From Verrucomicrobiota bacterium (GTDB lineage Bacteria > Verrucomicrobiota > Verrucomicrobiia > Opitutales > Opitutaceae): a stretch of DNA of 36,493 nt. The stretch's first letter is position 1, and each line of letters starts with the position of its first letter. The stretch spans positions 1 to 36,493 of the forward strand of contig JAQGON010000125.1 of the NCBI GenBank assembly GCA_028293565.1, given 5' to 3'. The notes beneath the pieces were generated by a model. It ran no database searches. It was given only the letters and a program-made list of their open reading frames with translations, and was not told where the DNA came from. Position numbers and translations under genes: made by a program. This document shows, piece after piece, positions 25,476 through 32,676 of the stretch.

Positions 25476-26633
25476 GTGTCCACGGGTTATCAGGTCATCG
25501 CGCGGAAATGGCGGTCGCAGACGTTTGACGACGTCGTGGGACAGGATCACGTCGTGCGCACGCTGAAAAATGCGATCACCCGCGGCCGGATCGCCCACGC
25601 GTACCTCTTTGTCGGCCCCCGCGGCACGGGAAAAACCTCGCTCGCTCGGATCTTCGCCAAGGCGCTGAACTGCACCGGCGGCCCGAAGGCGGACTTTGAC
25701 GTCAACGATCCCGCGTGCATTGCGATCGCGGAGGGATCCCACCTCGATGTGATCGAGATCGACGGCGCATCGAACAACGGCGTCGACCAGGTGCGCGACC
25801 TGCGGGACACGGTGCGTTACGCGCCGGCGCAGGGGAAGTTCAAGGTCTACATCATCGACGAGGTGCACATGCTTTCGGTGCAGGCGTTCAACGCCCTGCT
25901 GAAAACGCTCGAGGAGCCGCCGGCGCACGCGAAATTCATCTTCGCGACGACCGACCCGCAAAAGGTGCTGCCGACAATCATCTCGCGCTGCCAGCGGTTC
26001 GACCTTCGCCCGATCCCGCCCGCGCTGATCGTAGAGCGGCTGCGGAAGATCGCAGGGGCCGAGAAGGTCAGGATTTCCGAGACCGCGCTGGCGTCGATCG
26101 CGCGCATGGCCGACGGCGGCATGCGTGACGCCCAGTCGATCCTCGACCAGATGATCTCGTTCTGCGGCGGCGAAATCACCGAGCCGGACGTGCTCGACGT
26201 CTACGGCCTCGTCGCCGCGGAGAAGATCGCCGCGCTCGCCGCGGCGCTGGCGGCGGCGGACCACGCCGGCATCGTGGCGATCGTCGACGAATGCGACGCC
26301 AGCGGCCGCGATCTCGTGCGGCTCCTCTCCGATCTGCAGGCGAACGTGCGCAACGCGCTGCTCGATGCGATCGCGAAGGGCGGCCGCAGCGAGGCGCTCG
26401 GAGGCGTTGCGATGACGACCGAGCAGATCACGCGCCTGCTCGACGGGTTGCGCGAGGGCGAAGGCGCGGTGAAGCTGGGCCTGGCGGAGAAGATCAATTT
26501 CGAGGTGACCCTGCTCAAGGCGGTCGATGCGAGCCGGGCGCGCGCGATCGACAGCCTGATCAAGGAGCTGACGGCGCTCGCCGACGACTCTCCGGACTCG
26601 ACGGTGGCCGACGGCGAAAAAAAAAAGGCCTGA
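25476..26633 (+). CDS. dnaX: DNA polymerase III subunit gamma/tau, zero-frame product (gamma-like)
   Basis: This is the AAA+ clamp-loader subunit. The 385-residue zero-frame product starts at GTG 25476 ([19 protein letters not shown]); an upstream in-frame ATG would run into the SRP RNA gene. Walker [10 protein letters not shown] (Lys53), [27 protein letters not shown] (sensor and arginine finger region) and the domain III helices follow. The usual zinc-binding CGxCxxC segment is missing: only Cys66 and one more Cys ([10 protein letters not shown]) remain, so the zinc module is degenerate. The frame ends at an A10 run with GEKKKA-stop. The -1 frame continues without a break for another 131 residues. 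Confidence 0.93.
   Translation: MSTGYQVIARKWRSQTFDDVVGQDHVVRTLKNAITRGRIAHAYLFVGPRGTGKTSLARIFAKALNCTGGPKADFDVNDPACIAIAEGSHLDVIEIDGASNNGVDQVRDLRDTVRYAPAQGKFKVYIIDEVHMLSVQAFNALLKTLEEPPAHAKFIFATTDPQKVLPTIISRCQRFDLRPIPPALIVERLRKIAGAEKVRISETALASIARMADGGMRDAQSILDQMISFCGGEITEPDVLDVYGLVAAEKIAALAAALAAADHAGIVAIVDECDASGRDLVRLLSDLQANVRNALLDAIAKGGRSEALGGVAMTTEQITRLLDGLREGEGAVKLGLAEKINFEVTLLKAVDASRARAIDSLIKELTALADDSPDSTVADGEKKKA
26617..26627 (+). promoter_or_regulatory. dnaX: Slippery A10 run with A AAA AAG heptamer (dnaX frameshift site)
   Basis: Ten adenines (26617-26626) followed by G lie just before the zero-frame stop (TGA 26631-26633). Read in the zero frame the codons are GAA AAA AAA AAG, so the heptamer A AAA AAG (26621-26627) is in the right phase for -1 tandem slippage, the same heptamer as in E. 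coli dnaX. Ten A's are also long enough for RNA polymerase slippage, as known for Thermus dnaX. GC-rich possible stem arms follow (CCGGC near 26638 and GCCGG near 26675). Confidence 0.75.
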
Positions 26634-27022
26634 TTGACCGGCTGGAAGCGCGGCTGACGACGGCGCCCGGAAGGCCGGCCCCGCGAACGGCCGTCGAAAT
26701 CCCGCCGACGAAGCCGGAGGCCAACGAGGAAGCGGTCCCGGCCGCGGCCTCGCTCGAAAACGGCGCCAACGTCTGGGACGAGTCGTCCGAGGCGCTCTTC
26801 CTCGCCGAGCAGCGCGCCGAAGGCGGTCCCGTCTTGCCCGCGACTCCGCCGGCGGCGACGGAGGAATTGGATGCAGGCCCGCTTCCGCCGCTTGACGAAC
26901 TGGTGAAGAGGATCCCGGCGGAGGCGCGCGCCGCGATGGACGAGCTTTTCCGCGCGAAGTTTGTCGCCGTGCGGCGAGTGCCGAAGACGGCGTTGAAGAA
27001 TTCCGAGGCCCAGAAGGGATAG
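26627..27022 (+). CDS. dnaX: DnaX tau-like C-terminal extension in the -1 frame
   Basis: After the A10 run the -1 frame stays open for 131 residues ([15 protein letters not shown]..., ending [16 protein letters not shown]). It starts with a helical piece and a Pro/Ala/Glu-rich linker ([20 protein letters not shown]), and ends with a structured-looking block [20 protein letters not shown] then [15 protein letters not shown]. Joined to the zero frame it would give a protein of about 515 residues. In other bacteria the tau tail binds the polymerase alpha subunit and DnaB helicase. No good start codon lies at its head, so it is read by frameshifting or slippage unless the run length is a sequencing error. 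Confidence 0.75.
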   Translation, partial: GLIDRLEARLTTAPGRPAPRTAVEIPPTKPEANEEAVPAAASLENGANVWDESSEALFLAEQRAEGGPVLPATPPAATEELDAGPLPPLDELVKRIPAEARAAMDELFRAKFVAVRRVPKTALKNSEAQKG

Positions 27023-27358
27023 GCTGGCGAGCGACAACGGGATCAGGTCAGCGCCAGGAAGCCGAGAACGGCGAAGGCGGCGAAAAATTGGGCTCGGAAG
27101 GGATGGCCGCAAAAAAGCGCAAGGGCTCGGTGGCTCCGGATCGAATCTCCCGTGCGCCTATAGGGCGCGATGGCAGCTCCTTCGCAACCCCGGAGTCCTT
27201 GCGCATTCTTGCGGCCAACCTCCACGCCGGAATTCTTCGCGGCGGAGGAGGATTCAGGAGCATGGCCCCAGTTTTATTTAAAATCTTCTATCGGGCGTCG
27301 CCCTGAGCTGGAGCTTGAACGCGCGGTGGCAGCTGCCGGGTCTATCGGGTCCGGGCGG
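27023..27358. other. Intergenic region between dnaX and the cyclotransferase gene
   Basis: This 336-base gap separates convergent genes. I see a weak inverted repeat CTGGCG/CGCCAG (27024-27029, 27052-27057), a small hairpin GCGCC/GGCGC at 27154-27168 and an AT-rich island near 27265-27290. A 72-codon plus-strand frame from 27088 has no recognisable content, so I do not call it. A T-arm-like GGATCGAATCT near 27138 does not belong to a foldable tRNA. Confidence 0.5.
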
Positions 27359-27718
27359 TCACACCGGCCAGGTTGATCCGAGGCGGCGCCGCCCCGCGAC
27401 ACTTTGCGCGTAGAGGTAGGATTCGACGGCGCCTTCGGCGGGCGGGGAAACCAGCGGCACCGAGACGCGCTCGTAGAGGCCTTCCGCAATGCCTTCGAGA
27501 AGGTCGAGCTGACGAAGGCATTCCCCGTCGACGAACCAGATCTCACCCGTCACCCCGTCGGAATCCGACGGCTCGGCCACCATGCCGGGATACTCATCCA
27601 GCACGTACAGGGTGAATCCCGGCGGCGTCCGCGCGTCCGCAATGAATTCCTGTCCCGCGAGAAATGCATGGTTGCTGCCCCCGCGTTTCAGCGTGCCGTA
27701 GACAAAAACGAGGTGCAT
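27359..27718 (-). CDS. Gamma-glutamylcyclotransferase-like protein (AIG2/GGACT fold)
   Basis: This is a 119-residue protein with the N-terminal signature FVYGTLKRGGSNHAFL (substrate loop YGTLK), GFTLYVLDEYPGMV, and the putative catalytic Glu75 in LDLLEGIAEGLYER. The family turns gamma-glutamyl amines or dipeptides into 5-oxoproline and an amine, though many bacterial members have unknown substrates. It starts 13 bases downstream of the PP2C stop on the same strand and probably forms an operon with the phosphatase and kinase-like genes. The link to them in function is not evident. Confidence 0.85.
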   Translation of the reverse strand: MHLVFVYGTLKRGGSNHAFLAGQEFIADARTPPGFTLYVLDEYPGMVAEPSDSDGVTGEIWFVDGECLRQLDLLEGIAEGLYERVSVPLVSPPAEGAVESYLYAQSVAGRRRLGSTWPV

Positions 27719-27731
27719 CGGCCGCGATGAT

Positions 27732-28583
27732 TCAAGCGGATGCCGCGATTTCAACCACGACCGCGGTCGTGTTGTCGCGGCCGGAGGTCTGCACCGATTC
27801 CTCGACGAGACGCTCGGCCGGCGTCCGCGCCGCGCGCTCCCCGGAAGGATGGCGGATGAGATCGTCCAGCTGATGGTCCCATAACCCCTCGTTGAGGCCG
27901 TCGGAACAGATGAGAAACCGATCGCCCGACTGGTGGCCGACCGCGCCGACATGGGGCTCCAGAAACTGATGTCCGGCGCCGAGCGACTGCTGCAGCGCGT
28001 TGCGCCGCGGATGCATGCGGGCCTCGCGCTCGTTCAGCTGGCCGCTGCGTCGCAGCGCGCCGACGTGACTGTGATCGTGCGTGAGCTGGGCGAGGCCGCC
28101 CGGGTGGGGAAGATAATAAATCCGGCTGTCGCCCAGGTGGGCAAAGTACATCCATTCCGGCGTGAACCAACCGAGGCTGAGCGTGGCCCCCATCCCGGCG
28201 CATTCCTCGTACGAATTTCCCAATTCGAGGAGGTCCGCGTGGATGGCGGAGAAAAGTTCGGCCAGGACGTCGGTGAAACCACTCGAAATTCCGGAGGCCG
28301 ACATGCGGAACGCGCGCGGCAGCAGGCGCGCGATGCGGTCCACGGCGATGCGGCTCGCGAACTCGCCGGACTTGGCGCCACCCATGCCGTCGCTCACGGC
28401 GAAGACGAAATCGGTCCCGGCGAGCGATGCCTCGCCGGTTTTCCCGAGGTACTTGATCTCGTGTCCGTCGAAGGCGAGGGCGAGAAAGGCGTCCTCGTTG
28501 TTCGGGCGGAAGCGGCCGCGATCGGTCAGGGCCGACCAGCGGATGCGCGGCGGTGGAGGAGGGGCGGCGGCGGGGGAATCCAT
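27732..28583 (-). CDS. PP2C-family serine/threonine protein phosphatase
   Basis: This 283-residue protein phosphatase of the PPM/PP2C (Stp/PrpC) type keeps all the metal-binding aspartates: Asp31 in RPNNEDAFL, Asp65 in VSDGMGGAKSG, Asp228 in LICSDGLNEG and Asp270 in SGRDNTT. GATLSLGWF and FAHLGDSRIYYL are further family blocks. The N-terminus is Pro/Ala-rich and there is no membrane segment. It lies four bases after the stop of a tiny kinase-like gene, so the two are co-transcribed. I infer a kinase/phosphatase pair acting on the same target. Confidence 0.93.
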   Translation of the reverse strand: MDSPAAAPPPPPRIRWSALTDRGRFRPNNEDAFLALAFDGHEIKYLGKTGEASLAGTDFVFAVSDGMGGAKSGEFASRIAVDRIARLLPRAFRMSASGISSGFTDVLAELFSAIHADLLELGNSYEECAGMGATLSLGWFTPEWMYFAHLGDSRIYYLPHPGGLAQLTHDHSHVGALRRSGQLNEREARMHPRRNALQQSLGAGHQFLEPHVGAVGHQSGDRFLICSDGLNEGLWDHQLDDLIRHPSGERAARTPAERLVEESVQTSGRDNTTAVVVEIAASA

Positions 28584-28587
28584 GGGT

Positions 28588-28998
28588 TCAACCGGACGGC
28601 TTGAGCGAAACCGTCCCGGGACCGCCCTCGAGGAGGGTCGCGAATTCGAAGTCGATGATGCAGAAGCGCCCGTCCGACGTGCGGTAGGTGATGTTGCGCA
28701 GCTCGCGGTCCTCATGGCGCACGCCGTACTGTTCGAGTTCGGCGAAGAGCTCGGTCTGGCGCTCCACGCTGAGGTGGTCGACGCGCGTGCCGCAGTTGGT
28801 CGTGATGATCTTGAGATTGGCGGGGTCGACCTCGAGCAGCCGAGGAACGAACGTGCAGCCCTTTTTTTCGAGGTGGGTCAGCACCTTGACCTCGTGTTCG
28901 AAGCGCTCCCTGGCCTGATGGCCGCGGAAGGTCTTGTGCACGCGTCCGTCGTACCCGATCCGGACGAGGGCGCGGGCAGTGTCCTTCATTTCATGCAT
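28588..28998 (-). CDS. Very small protein-kinase-like protein
   Basis: This 136-residue protein shows the core residues of the protein-kinase fold in order. Lys22 is in RVHKTFRG (beta-3 lysine), Glu36 in FEHEVKVLTHLE (helix C), His95-x-Asp97 to Asn102 in VRHEDRELRNIT (catalytic loop) and Asp116 in CIIDFEFA (the DFG position, here DFE). There is no glycine-rich loop and almost nothing after DFE, so the activation segment and most of the C-lobe are absent. It resembles RIO/WaaP/APH-type kinases but is far shorter. The neighbour four bases downstream is a PP2C phosphatase. An alternative start is ATG 28989. Activity is inferred. Confidence 0.7.
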   Translation of the reverse strand: MHEMKDTARALVRIGYDGRVHKTFRGHQARERFEHEVKVLTHLEKKGCTFVPRLLEVDPANLKIITTNCGTRVDHLSVERQTELFAELEQYGVRHEDRELRNITYRTSDGRFCIIDFEFATLLEGGPGTVSLKPSG

Positions 28999-29044
28999 GG
29001 GAGGCGAAATTCAGAGGGTGAAATCCGGAATACAAAGGGGAGGA

Positions 29045-29163
29045 ACCACGGATCGGCAGGAATGAAACGCGATCCAACATGCGAGGATCGGTCCGAACGG
29101 AAACCTTTCTCCTTCAGGTGATTTTCCGCTCCGGATTCGGGTGCGTTCGGGTCCATTCGTGGT
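29045..29163. repeat. Intergenic segment with short inverted ends
   Basis: ACCACGGAT (29045-29053) and ATTCGTGGT (29155-29163) are inverted copies with one mismatch, bounding about 119 bases of non-coding DNA with GAT/ATC-rich and TTCGGGT-type words. It resembles degenerate CCACGAATGGAC-type repeats that I recall from Verrucomicrobiota and Planctomycetota intergenic regions. It occupies a third of the 339-base gap between the kinase-like gene and glnA. The rest of the gap is AT-rich and carries the glnA promoter candidate. Confidence 0.35.
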
Positions 29164-29228
29164 ATCAAAGCGTTTATTAATGAGAAGGATGCTTCAAAAC
29201 GTGTCACGGGCGAACTTCTGGTTGCCTC

Positions 29229-29244
29229 TGGCATGTAAGGTGCT
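29229..29244 (+). promoter_or_regulatory. Sigma-54-type promoter candidate for glnA
   Basis: TGGCATGTAAGGTGCT has the GG-N10-GC spacing (GG 29230-29231, GC 29242-29243) and departs from the TGGCAC-N5-TTGC consensus at one base in each half. It lies about 95 bases before the glnA start. Glutamine synthetase genes are often controlled by sigma-54 with NtrC. I see no clear NtrC-type enhancer palindrome in the gap. Confidence 0.5.
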
Positions 29245-29337
29245 GAATTCGCCCGGTGAGTTTCTCGGACGGACTTGATGGCAGGTCCGTCCCCGCTCAC
29301 AGCTCAAACCGTCCCGATCCCTTCCAACTCATCCAAT

Positions 29338-30372
29338 ATGGCCAAATACAAACTCGAATACATCTGGCTCGATGGCTACACGCCCCTCGCCAGCCTGCGG
29401 AGCAAGACCCAGATCAAGGAATATGCCAGCTTGCCGAAGCTCGCCGAACTGCCCAACTGGGGGTTCGACGGCAGCTCGACGCAGCAGGCCGAAGGCAAGA
29501 GCTCTGATTGCGTGCTCAAGCCGGTGGCCGTGTACGCCGACACGACGCGCAAGAACGGCGTGCTGGTCATGTGCGAGGTGATGATGCCCGACGCCAAGAC
29601 GCCGCATCCCTCGAATTCCCGCGCCACGATTCCCGACGATCCGGACACGTGGTTCGGGTTCGAGCAGGAGTATTTTTTCTACAAGGACGGAGCGCCCCTC
29701 GGATTTCCCGCGGGCGGTTTTCCGGCGCCGCAGGGTCCCTATTACACGGGCGTCGGCTACAAGAACGTCGGCGCGCTGGCGCGGGAGATGGTCGAGAAGC
29801 ACATCGACATCTGTCTCGATGCCGGAATCAACCTCGAGGGCATCAACGCCGAAGTGGCGAAGGGCCAGTGGGAGTTCCAGATCTTCGGCAAGGGTTCGAA
29901 GAGCGCCGCGGACCAGATGTGGGTGGCGCGCTATATCCTGACCCGGCTGTGTGAGGCGTACTGCGTGGACATCGAGTGGCGGTGCAAGCCGATCCTCGGG
30001 CCCTTCAACCAACCGCTCGACTGGAACGGCTCGGGCATGCACACGAATTTCTCGACGAAGCACATGCGGGAAACGGGCGGCAAGCCGTACTTCGAGAAGC
30101 TCATGGCGGCCTTCAACAAGCATGTCGGCGAGCACATCGCGGTCTATGGCCCCGAGAATCATCTCCGGCTCACGGGCCTCCACGAAACCCAGTCGATCGA
30201 CAAGTTCAGCTACGGGCTGGCCGATCGTGGCGCGTCGATCCGCATGCCGCACAGTTTCGTCAACAACGGCTACAAGGGCTATCTCGAGGACCGTCGTCCG
30301 AACTCCGCCGCCGACCCGTATCTGGTCGCTGGCCGCGTGATCAAGACGATCCAAACGGTGCCGACGACCTGA
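29338..30372 (+). CDS. glnA: Glutamine synthetase, type II (eukaryote-like)
   Basis: This 344-residue enzyme makes glutamine from glutamate, ammonia and ATP. It is the short GSII form, not the roughly 470-residue GSI: the beta-grasp signature WGFDGSSTQQAEG is at 41-53, FGFEQEYFF at 106-114, the KGQWEFQ active-site stretch at 175-181, NGSGMHTNFSTK at 230-241 and DRGASIRMP at 296-304. It lacks the GSI adenylylation loop, so NtrC/sigma-54 control of transcription would be a more likely regulation than adenylylation. The start is MAKYKLEYIWLDGY. A strong terminator follows. Confidence 0.96.
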   Translation: MAKYKLEYIWLDGYTPLASLRSKTQIKEYASLPKLAELPNWGFDGSSTQQAEGKSSDCVLKPVAVYADTTRKNGVLVMCEVMMPDAKTPHPSNSRATIPDDPDTWFGFEQEYFFYKDGAPLGFPAGGFPAPQGPYYTGVGYKNVGALAREMVEKHIDICLDAGINLEGINAEVAKGQWEFQIFGKGSKSAADQMWVARYILTRLCEAYCVDIEWRCKPILGPFNQPLDWNGSGMHTNFSTKHMRETGGKPYFEKLMAAFNKHVGEHIAVYGPENHLRLTGLHETQSIDKFSYGLADRGASIRMPHSFVNNGYKGYLEDRRPNSAADPYLVAGRVIKTIQTVPTT

Positions 30373-30399
30373 CGCGCAAGCGGACCGGGTTTTGTTTTC

Positions 30400-30436
30400 A
30401 ACGGCGCCCTCCCGCACGGGATGGCGCCGTTTTTTT
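30400..30436 (+). terminator. Rho-independent terminator of glnA
   Basis: A long GC-rich hairpin with arms 30400-30413 and 30418-30431 has 13 pairs and one mismatch around the loop GCAC. The last stem bases run into a T-tract (30430-30436). It starts 27 bases past the glnA stop. Confidence 0.93.
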
Positions 30437-30452
30437 GTCGGGTAGTTTTACG

Positions 30453-30532
30453 GGTAGCAGCCGCCGTCAGGCGGCTGAGCTCATGGCGCTTACCGGCGAA
30501 CGGGCAACGGCCTCCTGACGTCGGCCGCTACC
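30453..30532 (+). repeat. REPIN-like dispersed repeat, copy 2
   Basis: GGTAGCAGCCGCCGTCAGG at the left end (30453-30471) is mirrored by CCTCCTGACGTCGGCCGCTA just before the right end. The left unit has GTAG followed by the hairpin AGCCGCC-GTCA-GGCGGCT, identical in copy 1 (7057-7139). The right unit, read on the other strand, has GTAG, then GGCC and the shared CGACGTCAGGAGG. The inner 30 bases are more diverged between the copies. It lies right after the glnA terminator. Confidence 0.82.
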
Positions 30533-30554
30533 GGAAGATGCCGGCTTCGAAAGT

Positions 30555-30575
30555 AAAACGCGTTTTCAACGCGTT
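30555..30575. other. Tandem AACGCGTT palindromes
   Basis: AAAACGCGTTTT (30555-30566) is a perfect 12-base palindrome. A second AACGCGTT follows at 30568-30575, eleven bases from the first copy (30557-30564), that is one helical turn. It lies between the REPIN copy and the O-antigen-ligase-like gene, and may be an operator or part of a longer repeat. The rest of 30576-30767 shows nothing further that I can name. Confidence 0.35.
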
Positions 30576-30767
30576 AGACGCTCTGTCAGTCCCTCGAGTC
30601 CTGCTCGCACCTCCAGCGCATTCAGGCCGTCGAAAAGCGCAGCCTCTGCGACTCTGCCACAATGCGCTCCACCCCGTACCGGCTCCGTGCCGCCGGCGGT
30701 TTTTTCTGGGAAGGCGTCTGCCAGACCGGCAGCGTGGCGAGGCGTCCCGGCTTTCGAACGCTCCCCG

Positions 30768-32663
30768 ATGACCGACACATCCTCGACCCGCCGGGCTTCC
30801 TTTTGGGAGTGGACTCAGGTGGTGCTGATCGTTGCGAACCTCGCGTGGACCACGGCGTGCCTCGGCGGGTATCGGCCGGAGACGATGGTGGTGACGAGTG
30901 CGCTGAATGCCGTTCTGCTCGCCACGCATTTTCTGTCCCGCGCGTTTTCACGTGTGGAAAACCGGACACGCGCGCATCCGGCGGGCTGGTGGCTGCTCCC
31001 TTTTTTGGTTTATGGAGTCGTCAATGTCCTCCGGGTCACGCCGGTGGGCTGGCTCGGCTGGAAGGACTGGCTCGGGTGGGCGCAGATGATCCTGGTGTTC
31101 TGGGTGGTGGTGAACGCGGTGCGCGGCACGGCGGCGCGGACATTTTTGTTCGCGGGACTGGTGCTCGTGGCGCTGGGGTCGGCGGCGATGGCGGGATACC
31201 AGCGGTTCGTGAAGCCGGACTGGCTGATGATGGGACGAATCCAGGCCGACCAGTTCCTCGGACGCGCCAGCGGAAGTTTTGGAATTCCCAACAGCCTCGC
31301 GGCCCTGCTGCTGCTGCTGATCCCGGTGCTGGCCGTGCTGACATTTCGAAAAGGCGCGGGCGCCGTGCAGCGCGTCGCCTGCGGGTATGCGGCGCTGGCG
31401 CTGTTCGGGGCGCTGGTCCTGACGATCAGCCGCGGGGCCTGGCTCGCGCTGGCCCTCGTCCTGGCGGGCTGGCCGATATTTGCGCGCGGATCCTGGCGGC
31501 GGCGCGTCGGCCTGACTGTCCTGGCGGTGGTGGGCGTCGTGGCGGGCTTTCTTGCGCTTTATTTCACGCTTCCGGGCGTCCGGCTGCGTTTCGTGCAGAT
31601 GAAACACGACGCCGGTGAGGTGACGCGGCCGATCATGTGGCGCGGGGCGTGGCGGATATTTCGCGAGCATCCGGCGTGGGGTGGAGGGGCGGGGAGTTAC
31701 AATGTCCTTTTCGAGAAACACCGGCCGGAGCGTTACCAGGATGAGCCGACCTGGGCGCACAACGATTACCTCAACACGCTGAGCGATTATGGCGCGGTGG
31801 GATTCGTGCTATTCTTCGGCGCCGCCGGCGTGCTGTCGTGGCGCGCCGTCGGAAAACAAACCGCCGCGCCGCGCGACTGGCTCGACGAGCCGCGGGTGCA
31901 GGGGGCGCTCGCCGCCGGCGCGGTGGCTTTTGCCCTGCAGCTGTTCGTCGACTTCCACTTCAAGATTCCCGCGCTCGGGATGGCGTTCGCGATCGTGACC
32001 GCGCTGATGGTCCAGCGGGCGTGGCCGGTGTCAGGCGGCGCGCCGGCGGGGCCGCGGTGGCCGCTCGCATTGCAGTGCGCGGCGGCGGCGGTCGTGCTCG
32101 TCGCGGCGGCGGCGTGGGTGATTCCTTTCTATCGCGCGGAAGCGCTGCGGTACGCGGCCCGCCAGTCCATCAGCCGGATGGCCCGGGCCGATCTCGAGCC
32201 GGGGGAGGAGCGCAGGGAATTGGAGCGCGCGCTTTCCGATCTGGGGAGGGCGACGGAATTGAATCCGCGCAACGGACAAGCGTGGGCCGACCTCGCCTAC
32301 GCGACGGCGCTGTGGTCGCGGATGGACCGTGCGCGGATCAAGGAACACGGGCGCGATGCCGAGGCGGCAGCGGCGCGCGCGCTGGCGCTTTCCCAAGTGG
32401 TGCCGGACTTCTGGGTGCGCCGCGGCGTCGCCCTCGACATGCAGGGTCGGAGGGCCGAGGCGGGCGATGCCTTTGTGCACGCGCTCTCGCTCGCGCCGGC
32501 GTCCGCGGGCTTCTGGTATTATCAGGCGTATCATCTTTCCCTGAACAAAACCGATGGCGCACTCGCGCTCGCGGCGGCGAACTTTTGCTTGCGTCTTGAC
32601 CCGGGTAACGTGGAGGCGCAATCATTGCGCCAGCGACTGGCATCTGCGCAGCGTCTGCCCTAA
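30768..32663 (+). CDS. O-antigen ligase/polymerase-like membrane protein with C-terminal TPR-like region
   Basis: This is a 631-residue protein. The first 440 residues or so contain about twelve hydrophobic segments and the Wzy_C/O-antigen ligase loop (HPAWGGGAGSYNVLFEKHR, then 'HNDYLNTLSDYGAVGFVLFF'), which is diagnostic of this superfamily. A last membrane segment (AAAVVLVAAAAWVIPFYRAE) is followed by about 170 residues of helical, TPR-like repeats (LSDLGRATELNPRNGQAWAD, 'RRGVALDMQGRRAEAGDAF'). Family members join polysaccharide to lipid A core or polymerise O-units; others glycosylate proteins. The next gene, FecR-like, starts 13 bases downstream. The substrate is unknown. Confidence 0.83.
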   Translation: MTDTSSTRRASFWEWTQVVLIVANLAWTTACLGGYRPETMVVTSALNAVLLATHFLSRAFSRVENRTRAHPAGWWLLPFLVYGVVNVLRVTPVGWLGWKDWLGWAQMILVFWVVVNAVRGTAARTFLFAGLVLVALGSAAMAGYQRFVKPDWLMMGRIQADQFLGRASGSFGIPNSLAALLLLLIPVLAVLTFRKGAGAVQRVACGYAALALFGALVLTISRGAWLALALVLAGWPIFARGSWRRRVGLTVLAVVGVVAGFLALYFTLPGVRLRFVQMKHDAGEVTRPIMWRGAWRIFREHPAWGGGAGSYNVLFEKHRPERYQDEPTWAHNDYLNTLSDYGAVGFVLFFGAAGVLSWRAVGKQTAAPRDWLDEPRVQGALAAGAVAFALQLFVDFHFKIPALGMAFAIVTALMVQRAWPVSGGAPAGPRWPLALQCAAAAVVLVAAAAWVIPFYRAEALRYAARQSISRMARADLEPGEERRELERALSDLGRATELNPRNGQAWADLAYATALWSRMDRARIKEHGRDAEAAAARALALSQVVPDFWVRRGVALDMQGRRAEAGDAFVHALSLAPASAGFWYYQAYHLSLNKTDGALALAAANFCLRLDPGNVEAQSLRQRLASAQRLP

Positions 32664-32676
32664 CTCTCTGATTCCT

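Noticed and set aside
27130-27170. T-arm-like sequence GGATCGAATCT suggesting a tRNA
   Set aside because: The bases on either side cannot form a five-pair T-stem and no acceptor or anticodon arm could be placed.
27088-27306. A 72-codon plus-strand frame after dnaX
   Set aside because: No ribosome site, no domain, low-complexity residues and it crosses an AT-rich non-coding island.
28999-29230. NtrC-type enhancer sites upstream of the sigma-54-like promoter
   Set aside because: No TGCACC/GGTGCA-type palindrome could be found in the gap.
30528-30929. Minus-strand frames over the region before the O-antigen-ligase-like gene
   Set aside because: They run through the REPIN copy and the start of a well-supported plus-strand gene; composition is shadow-like.
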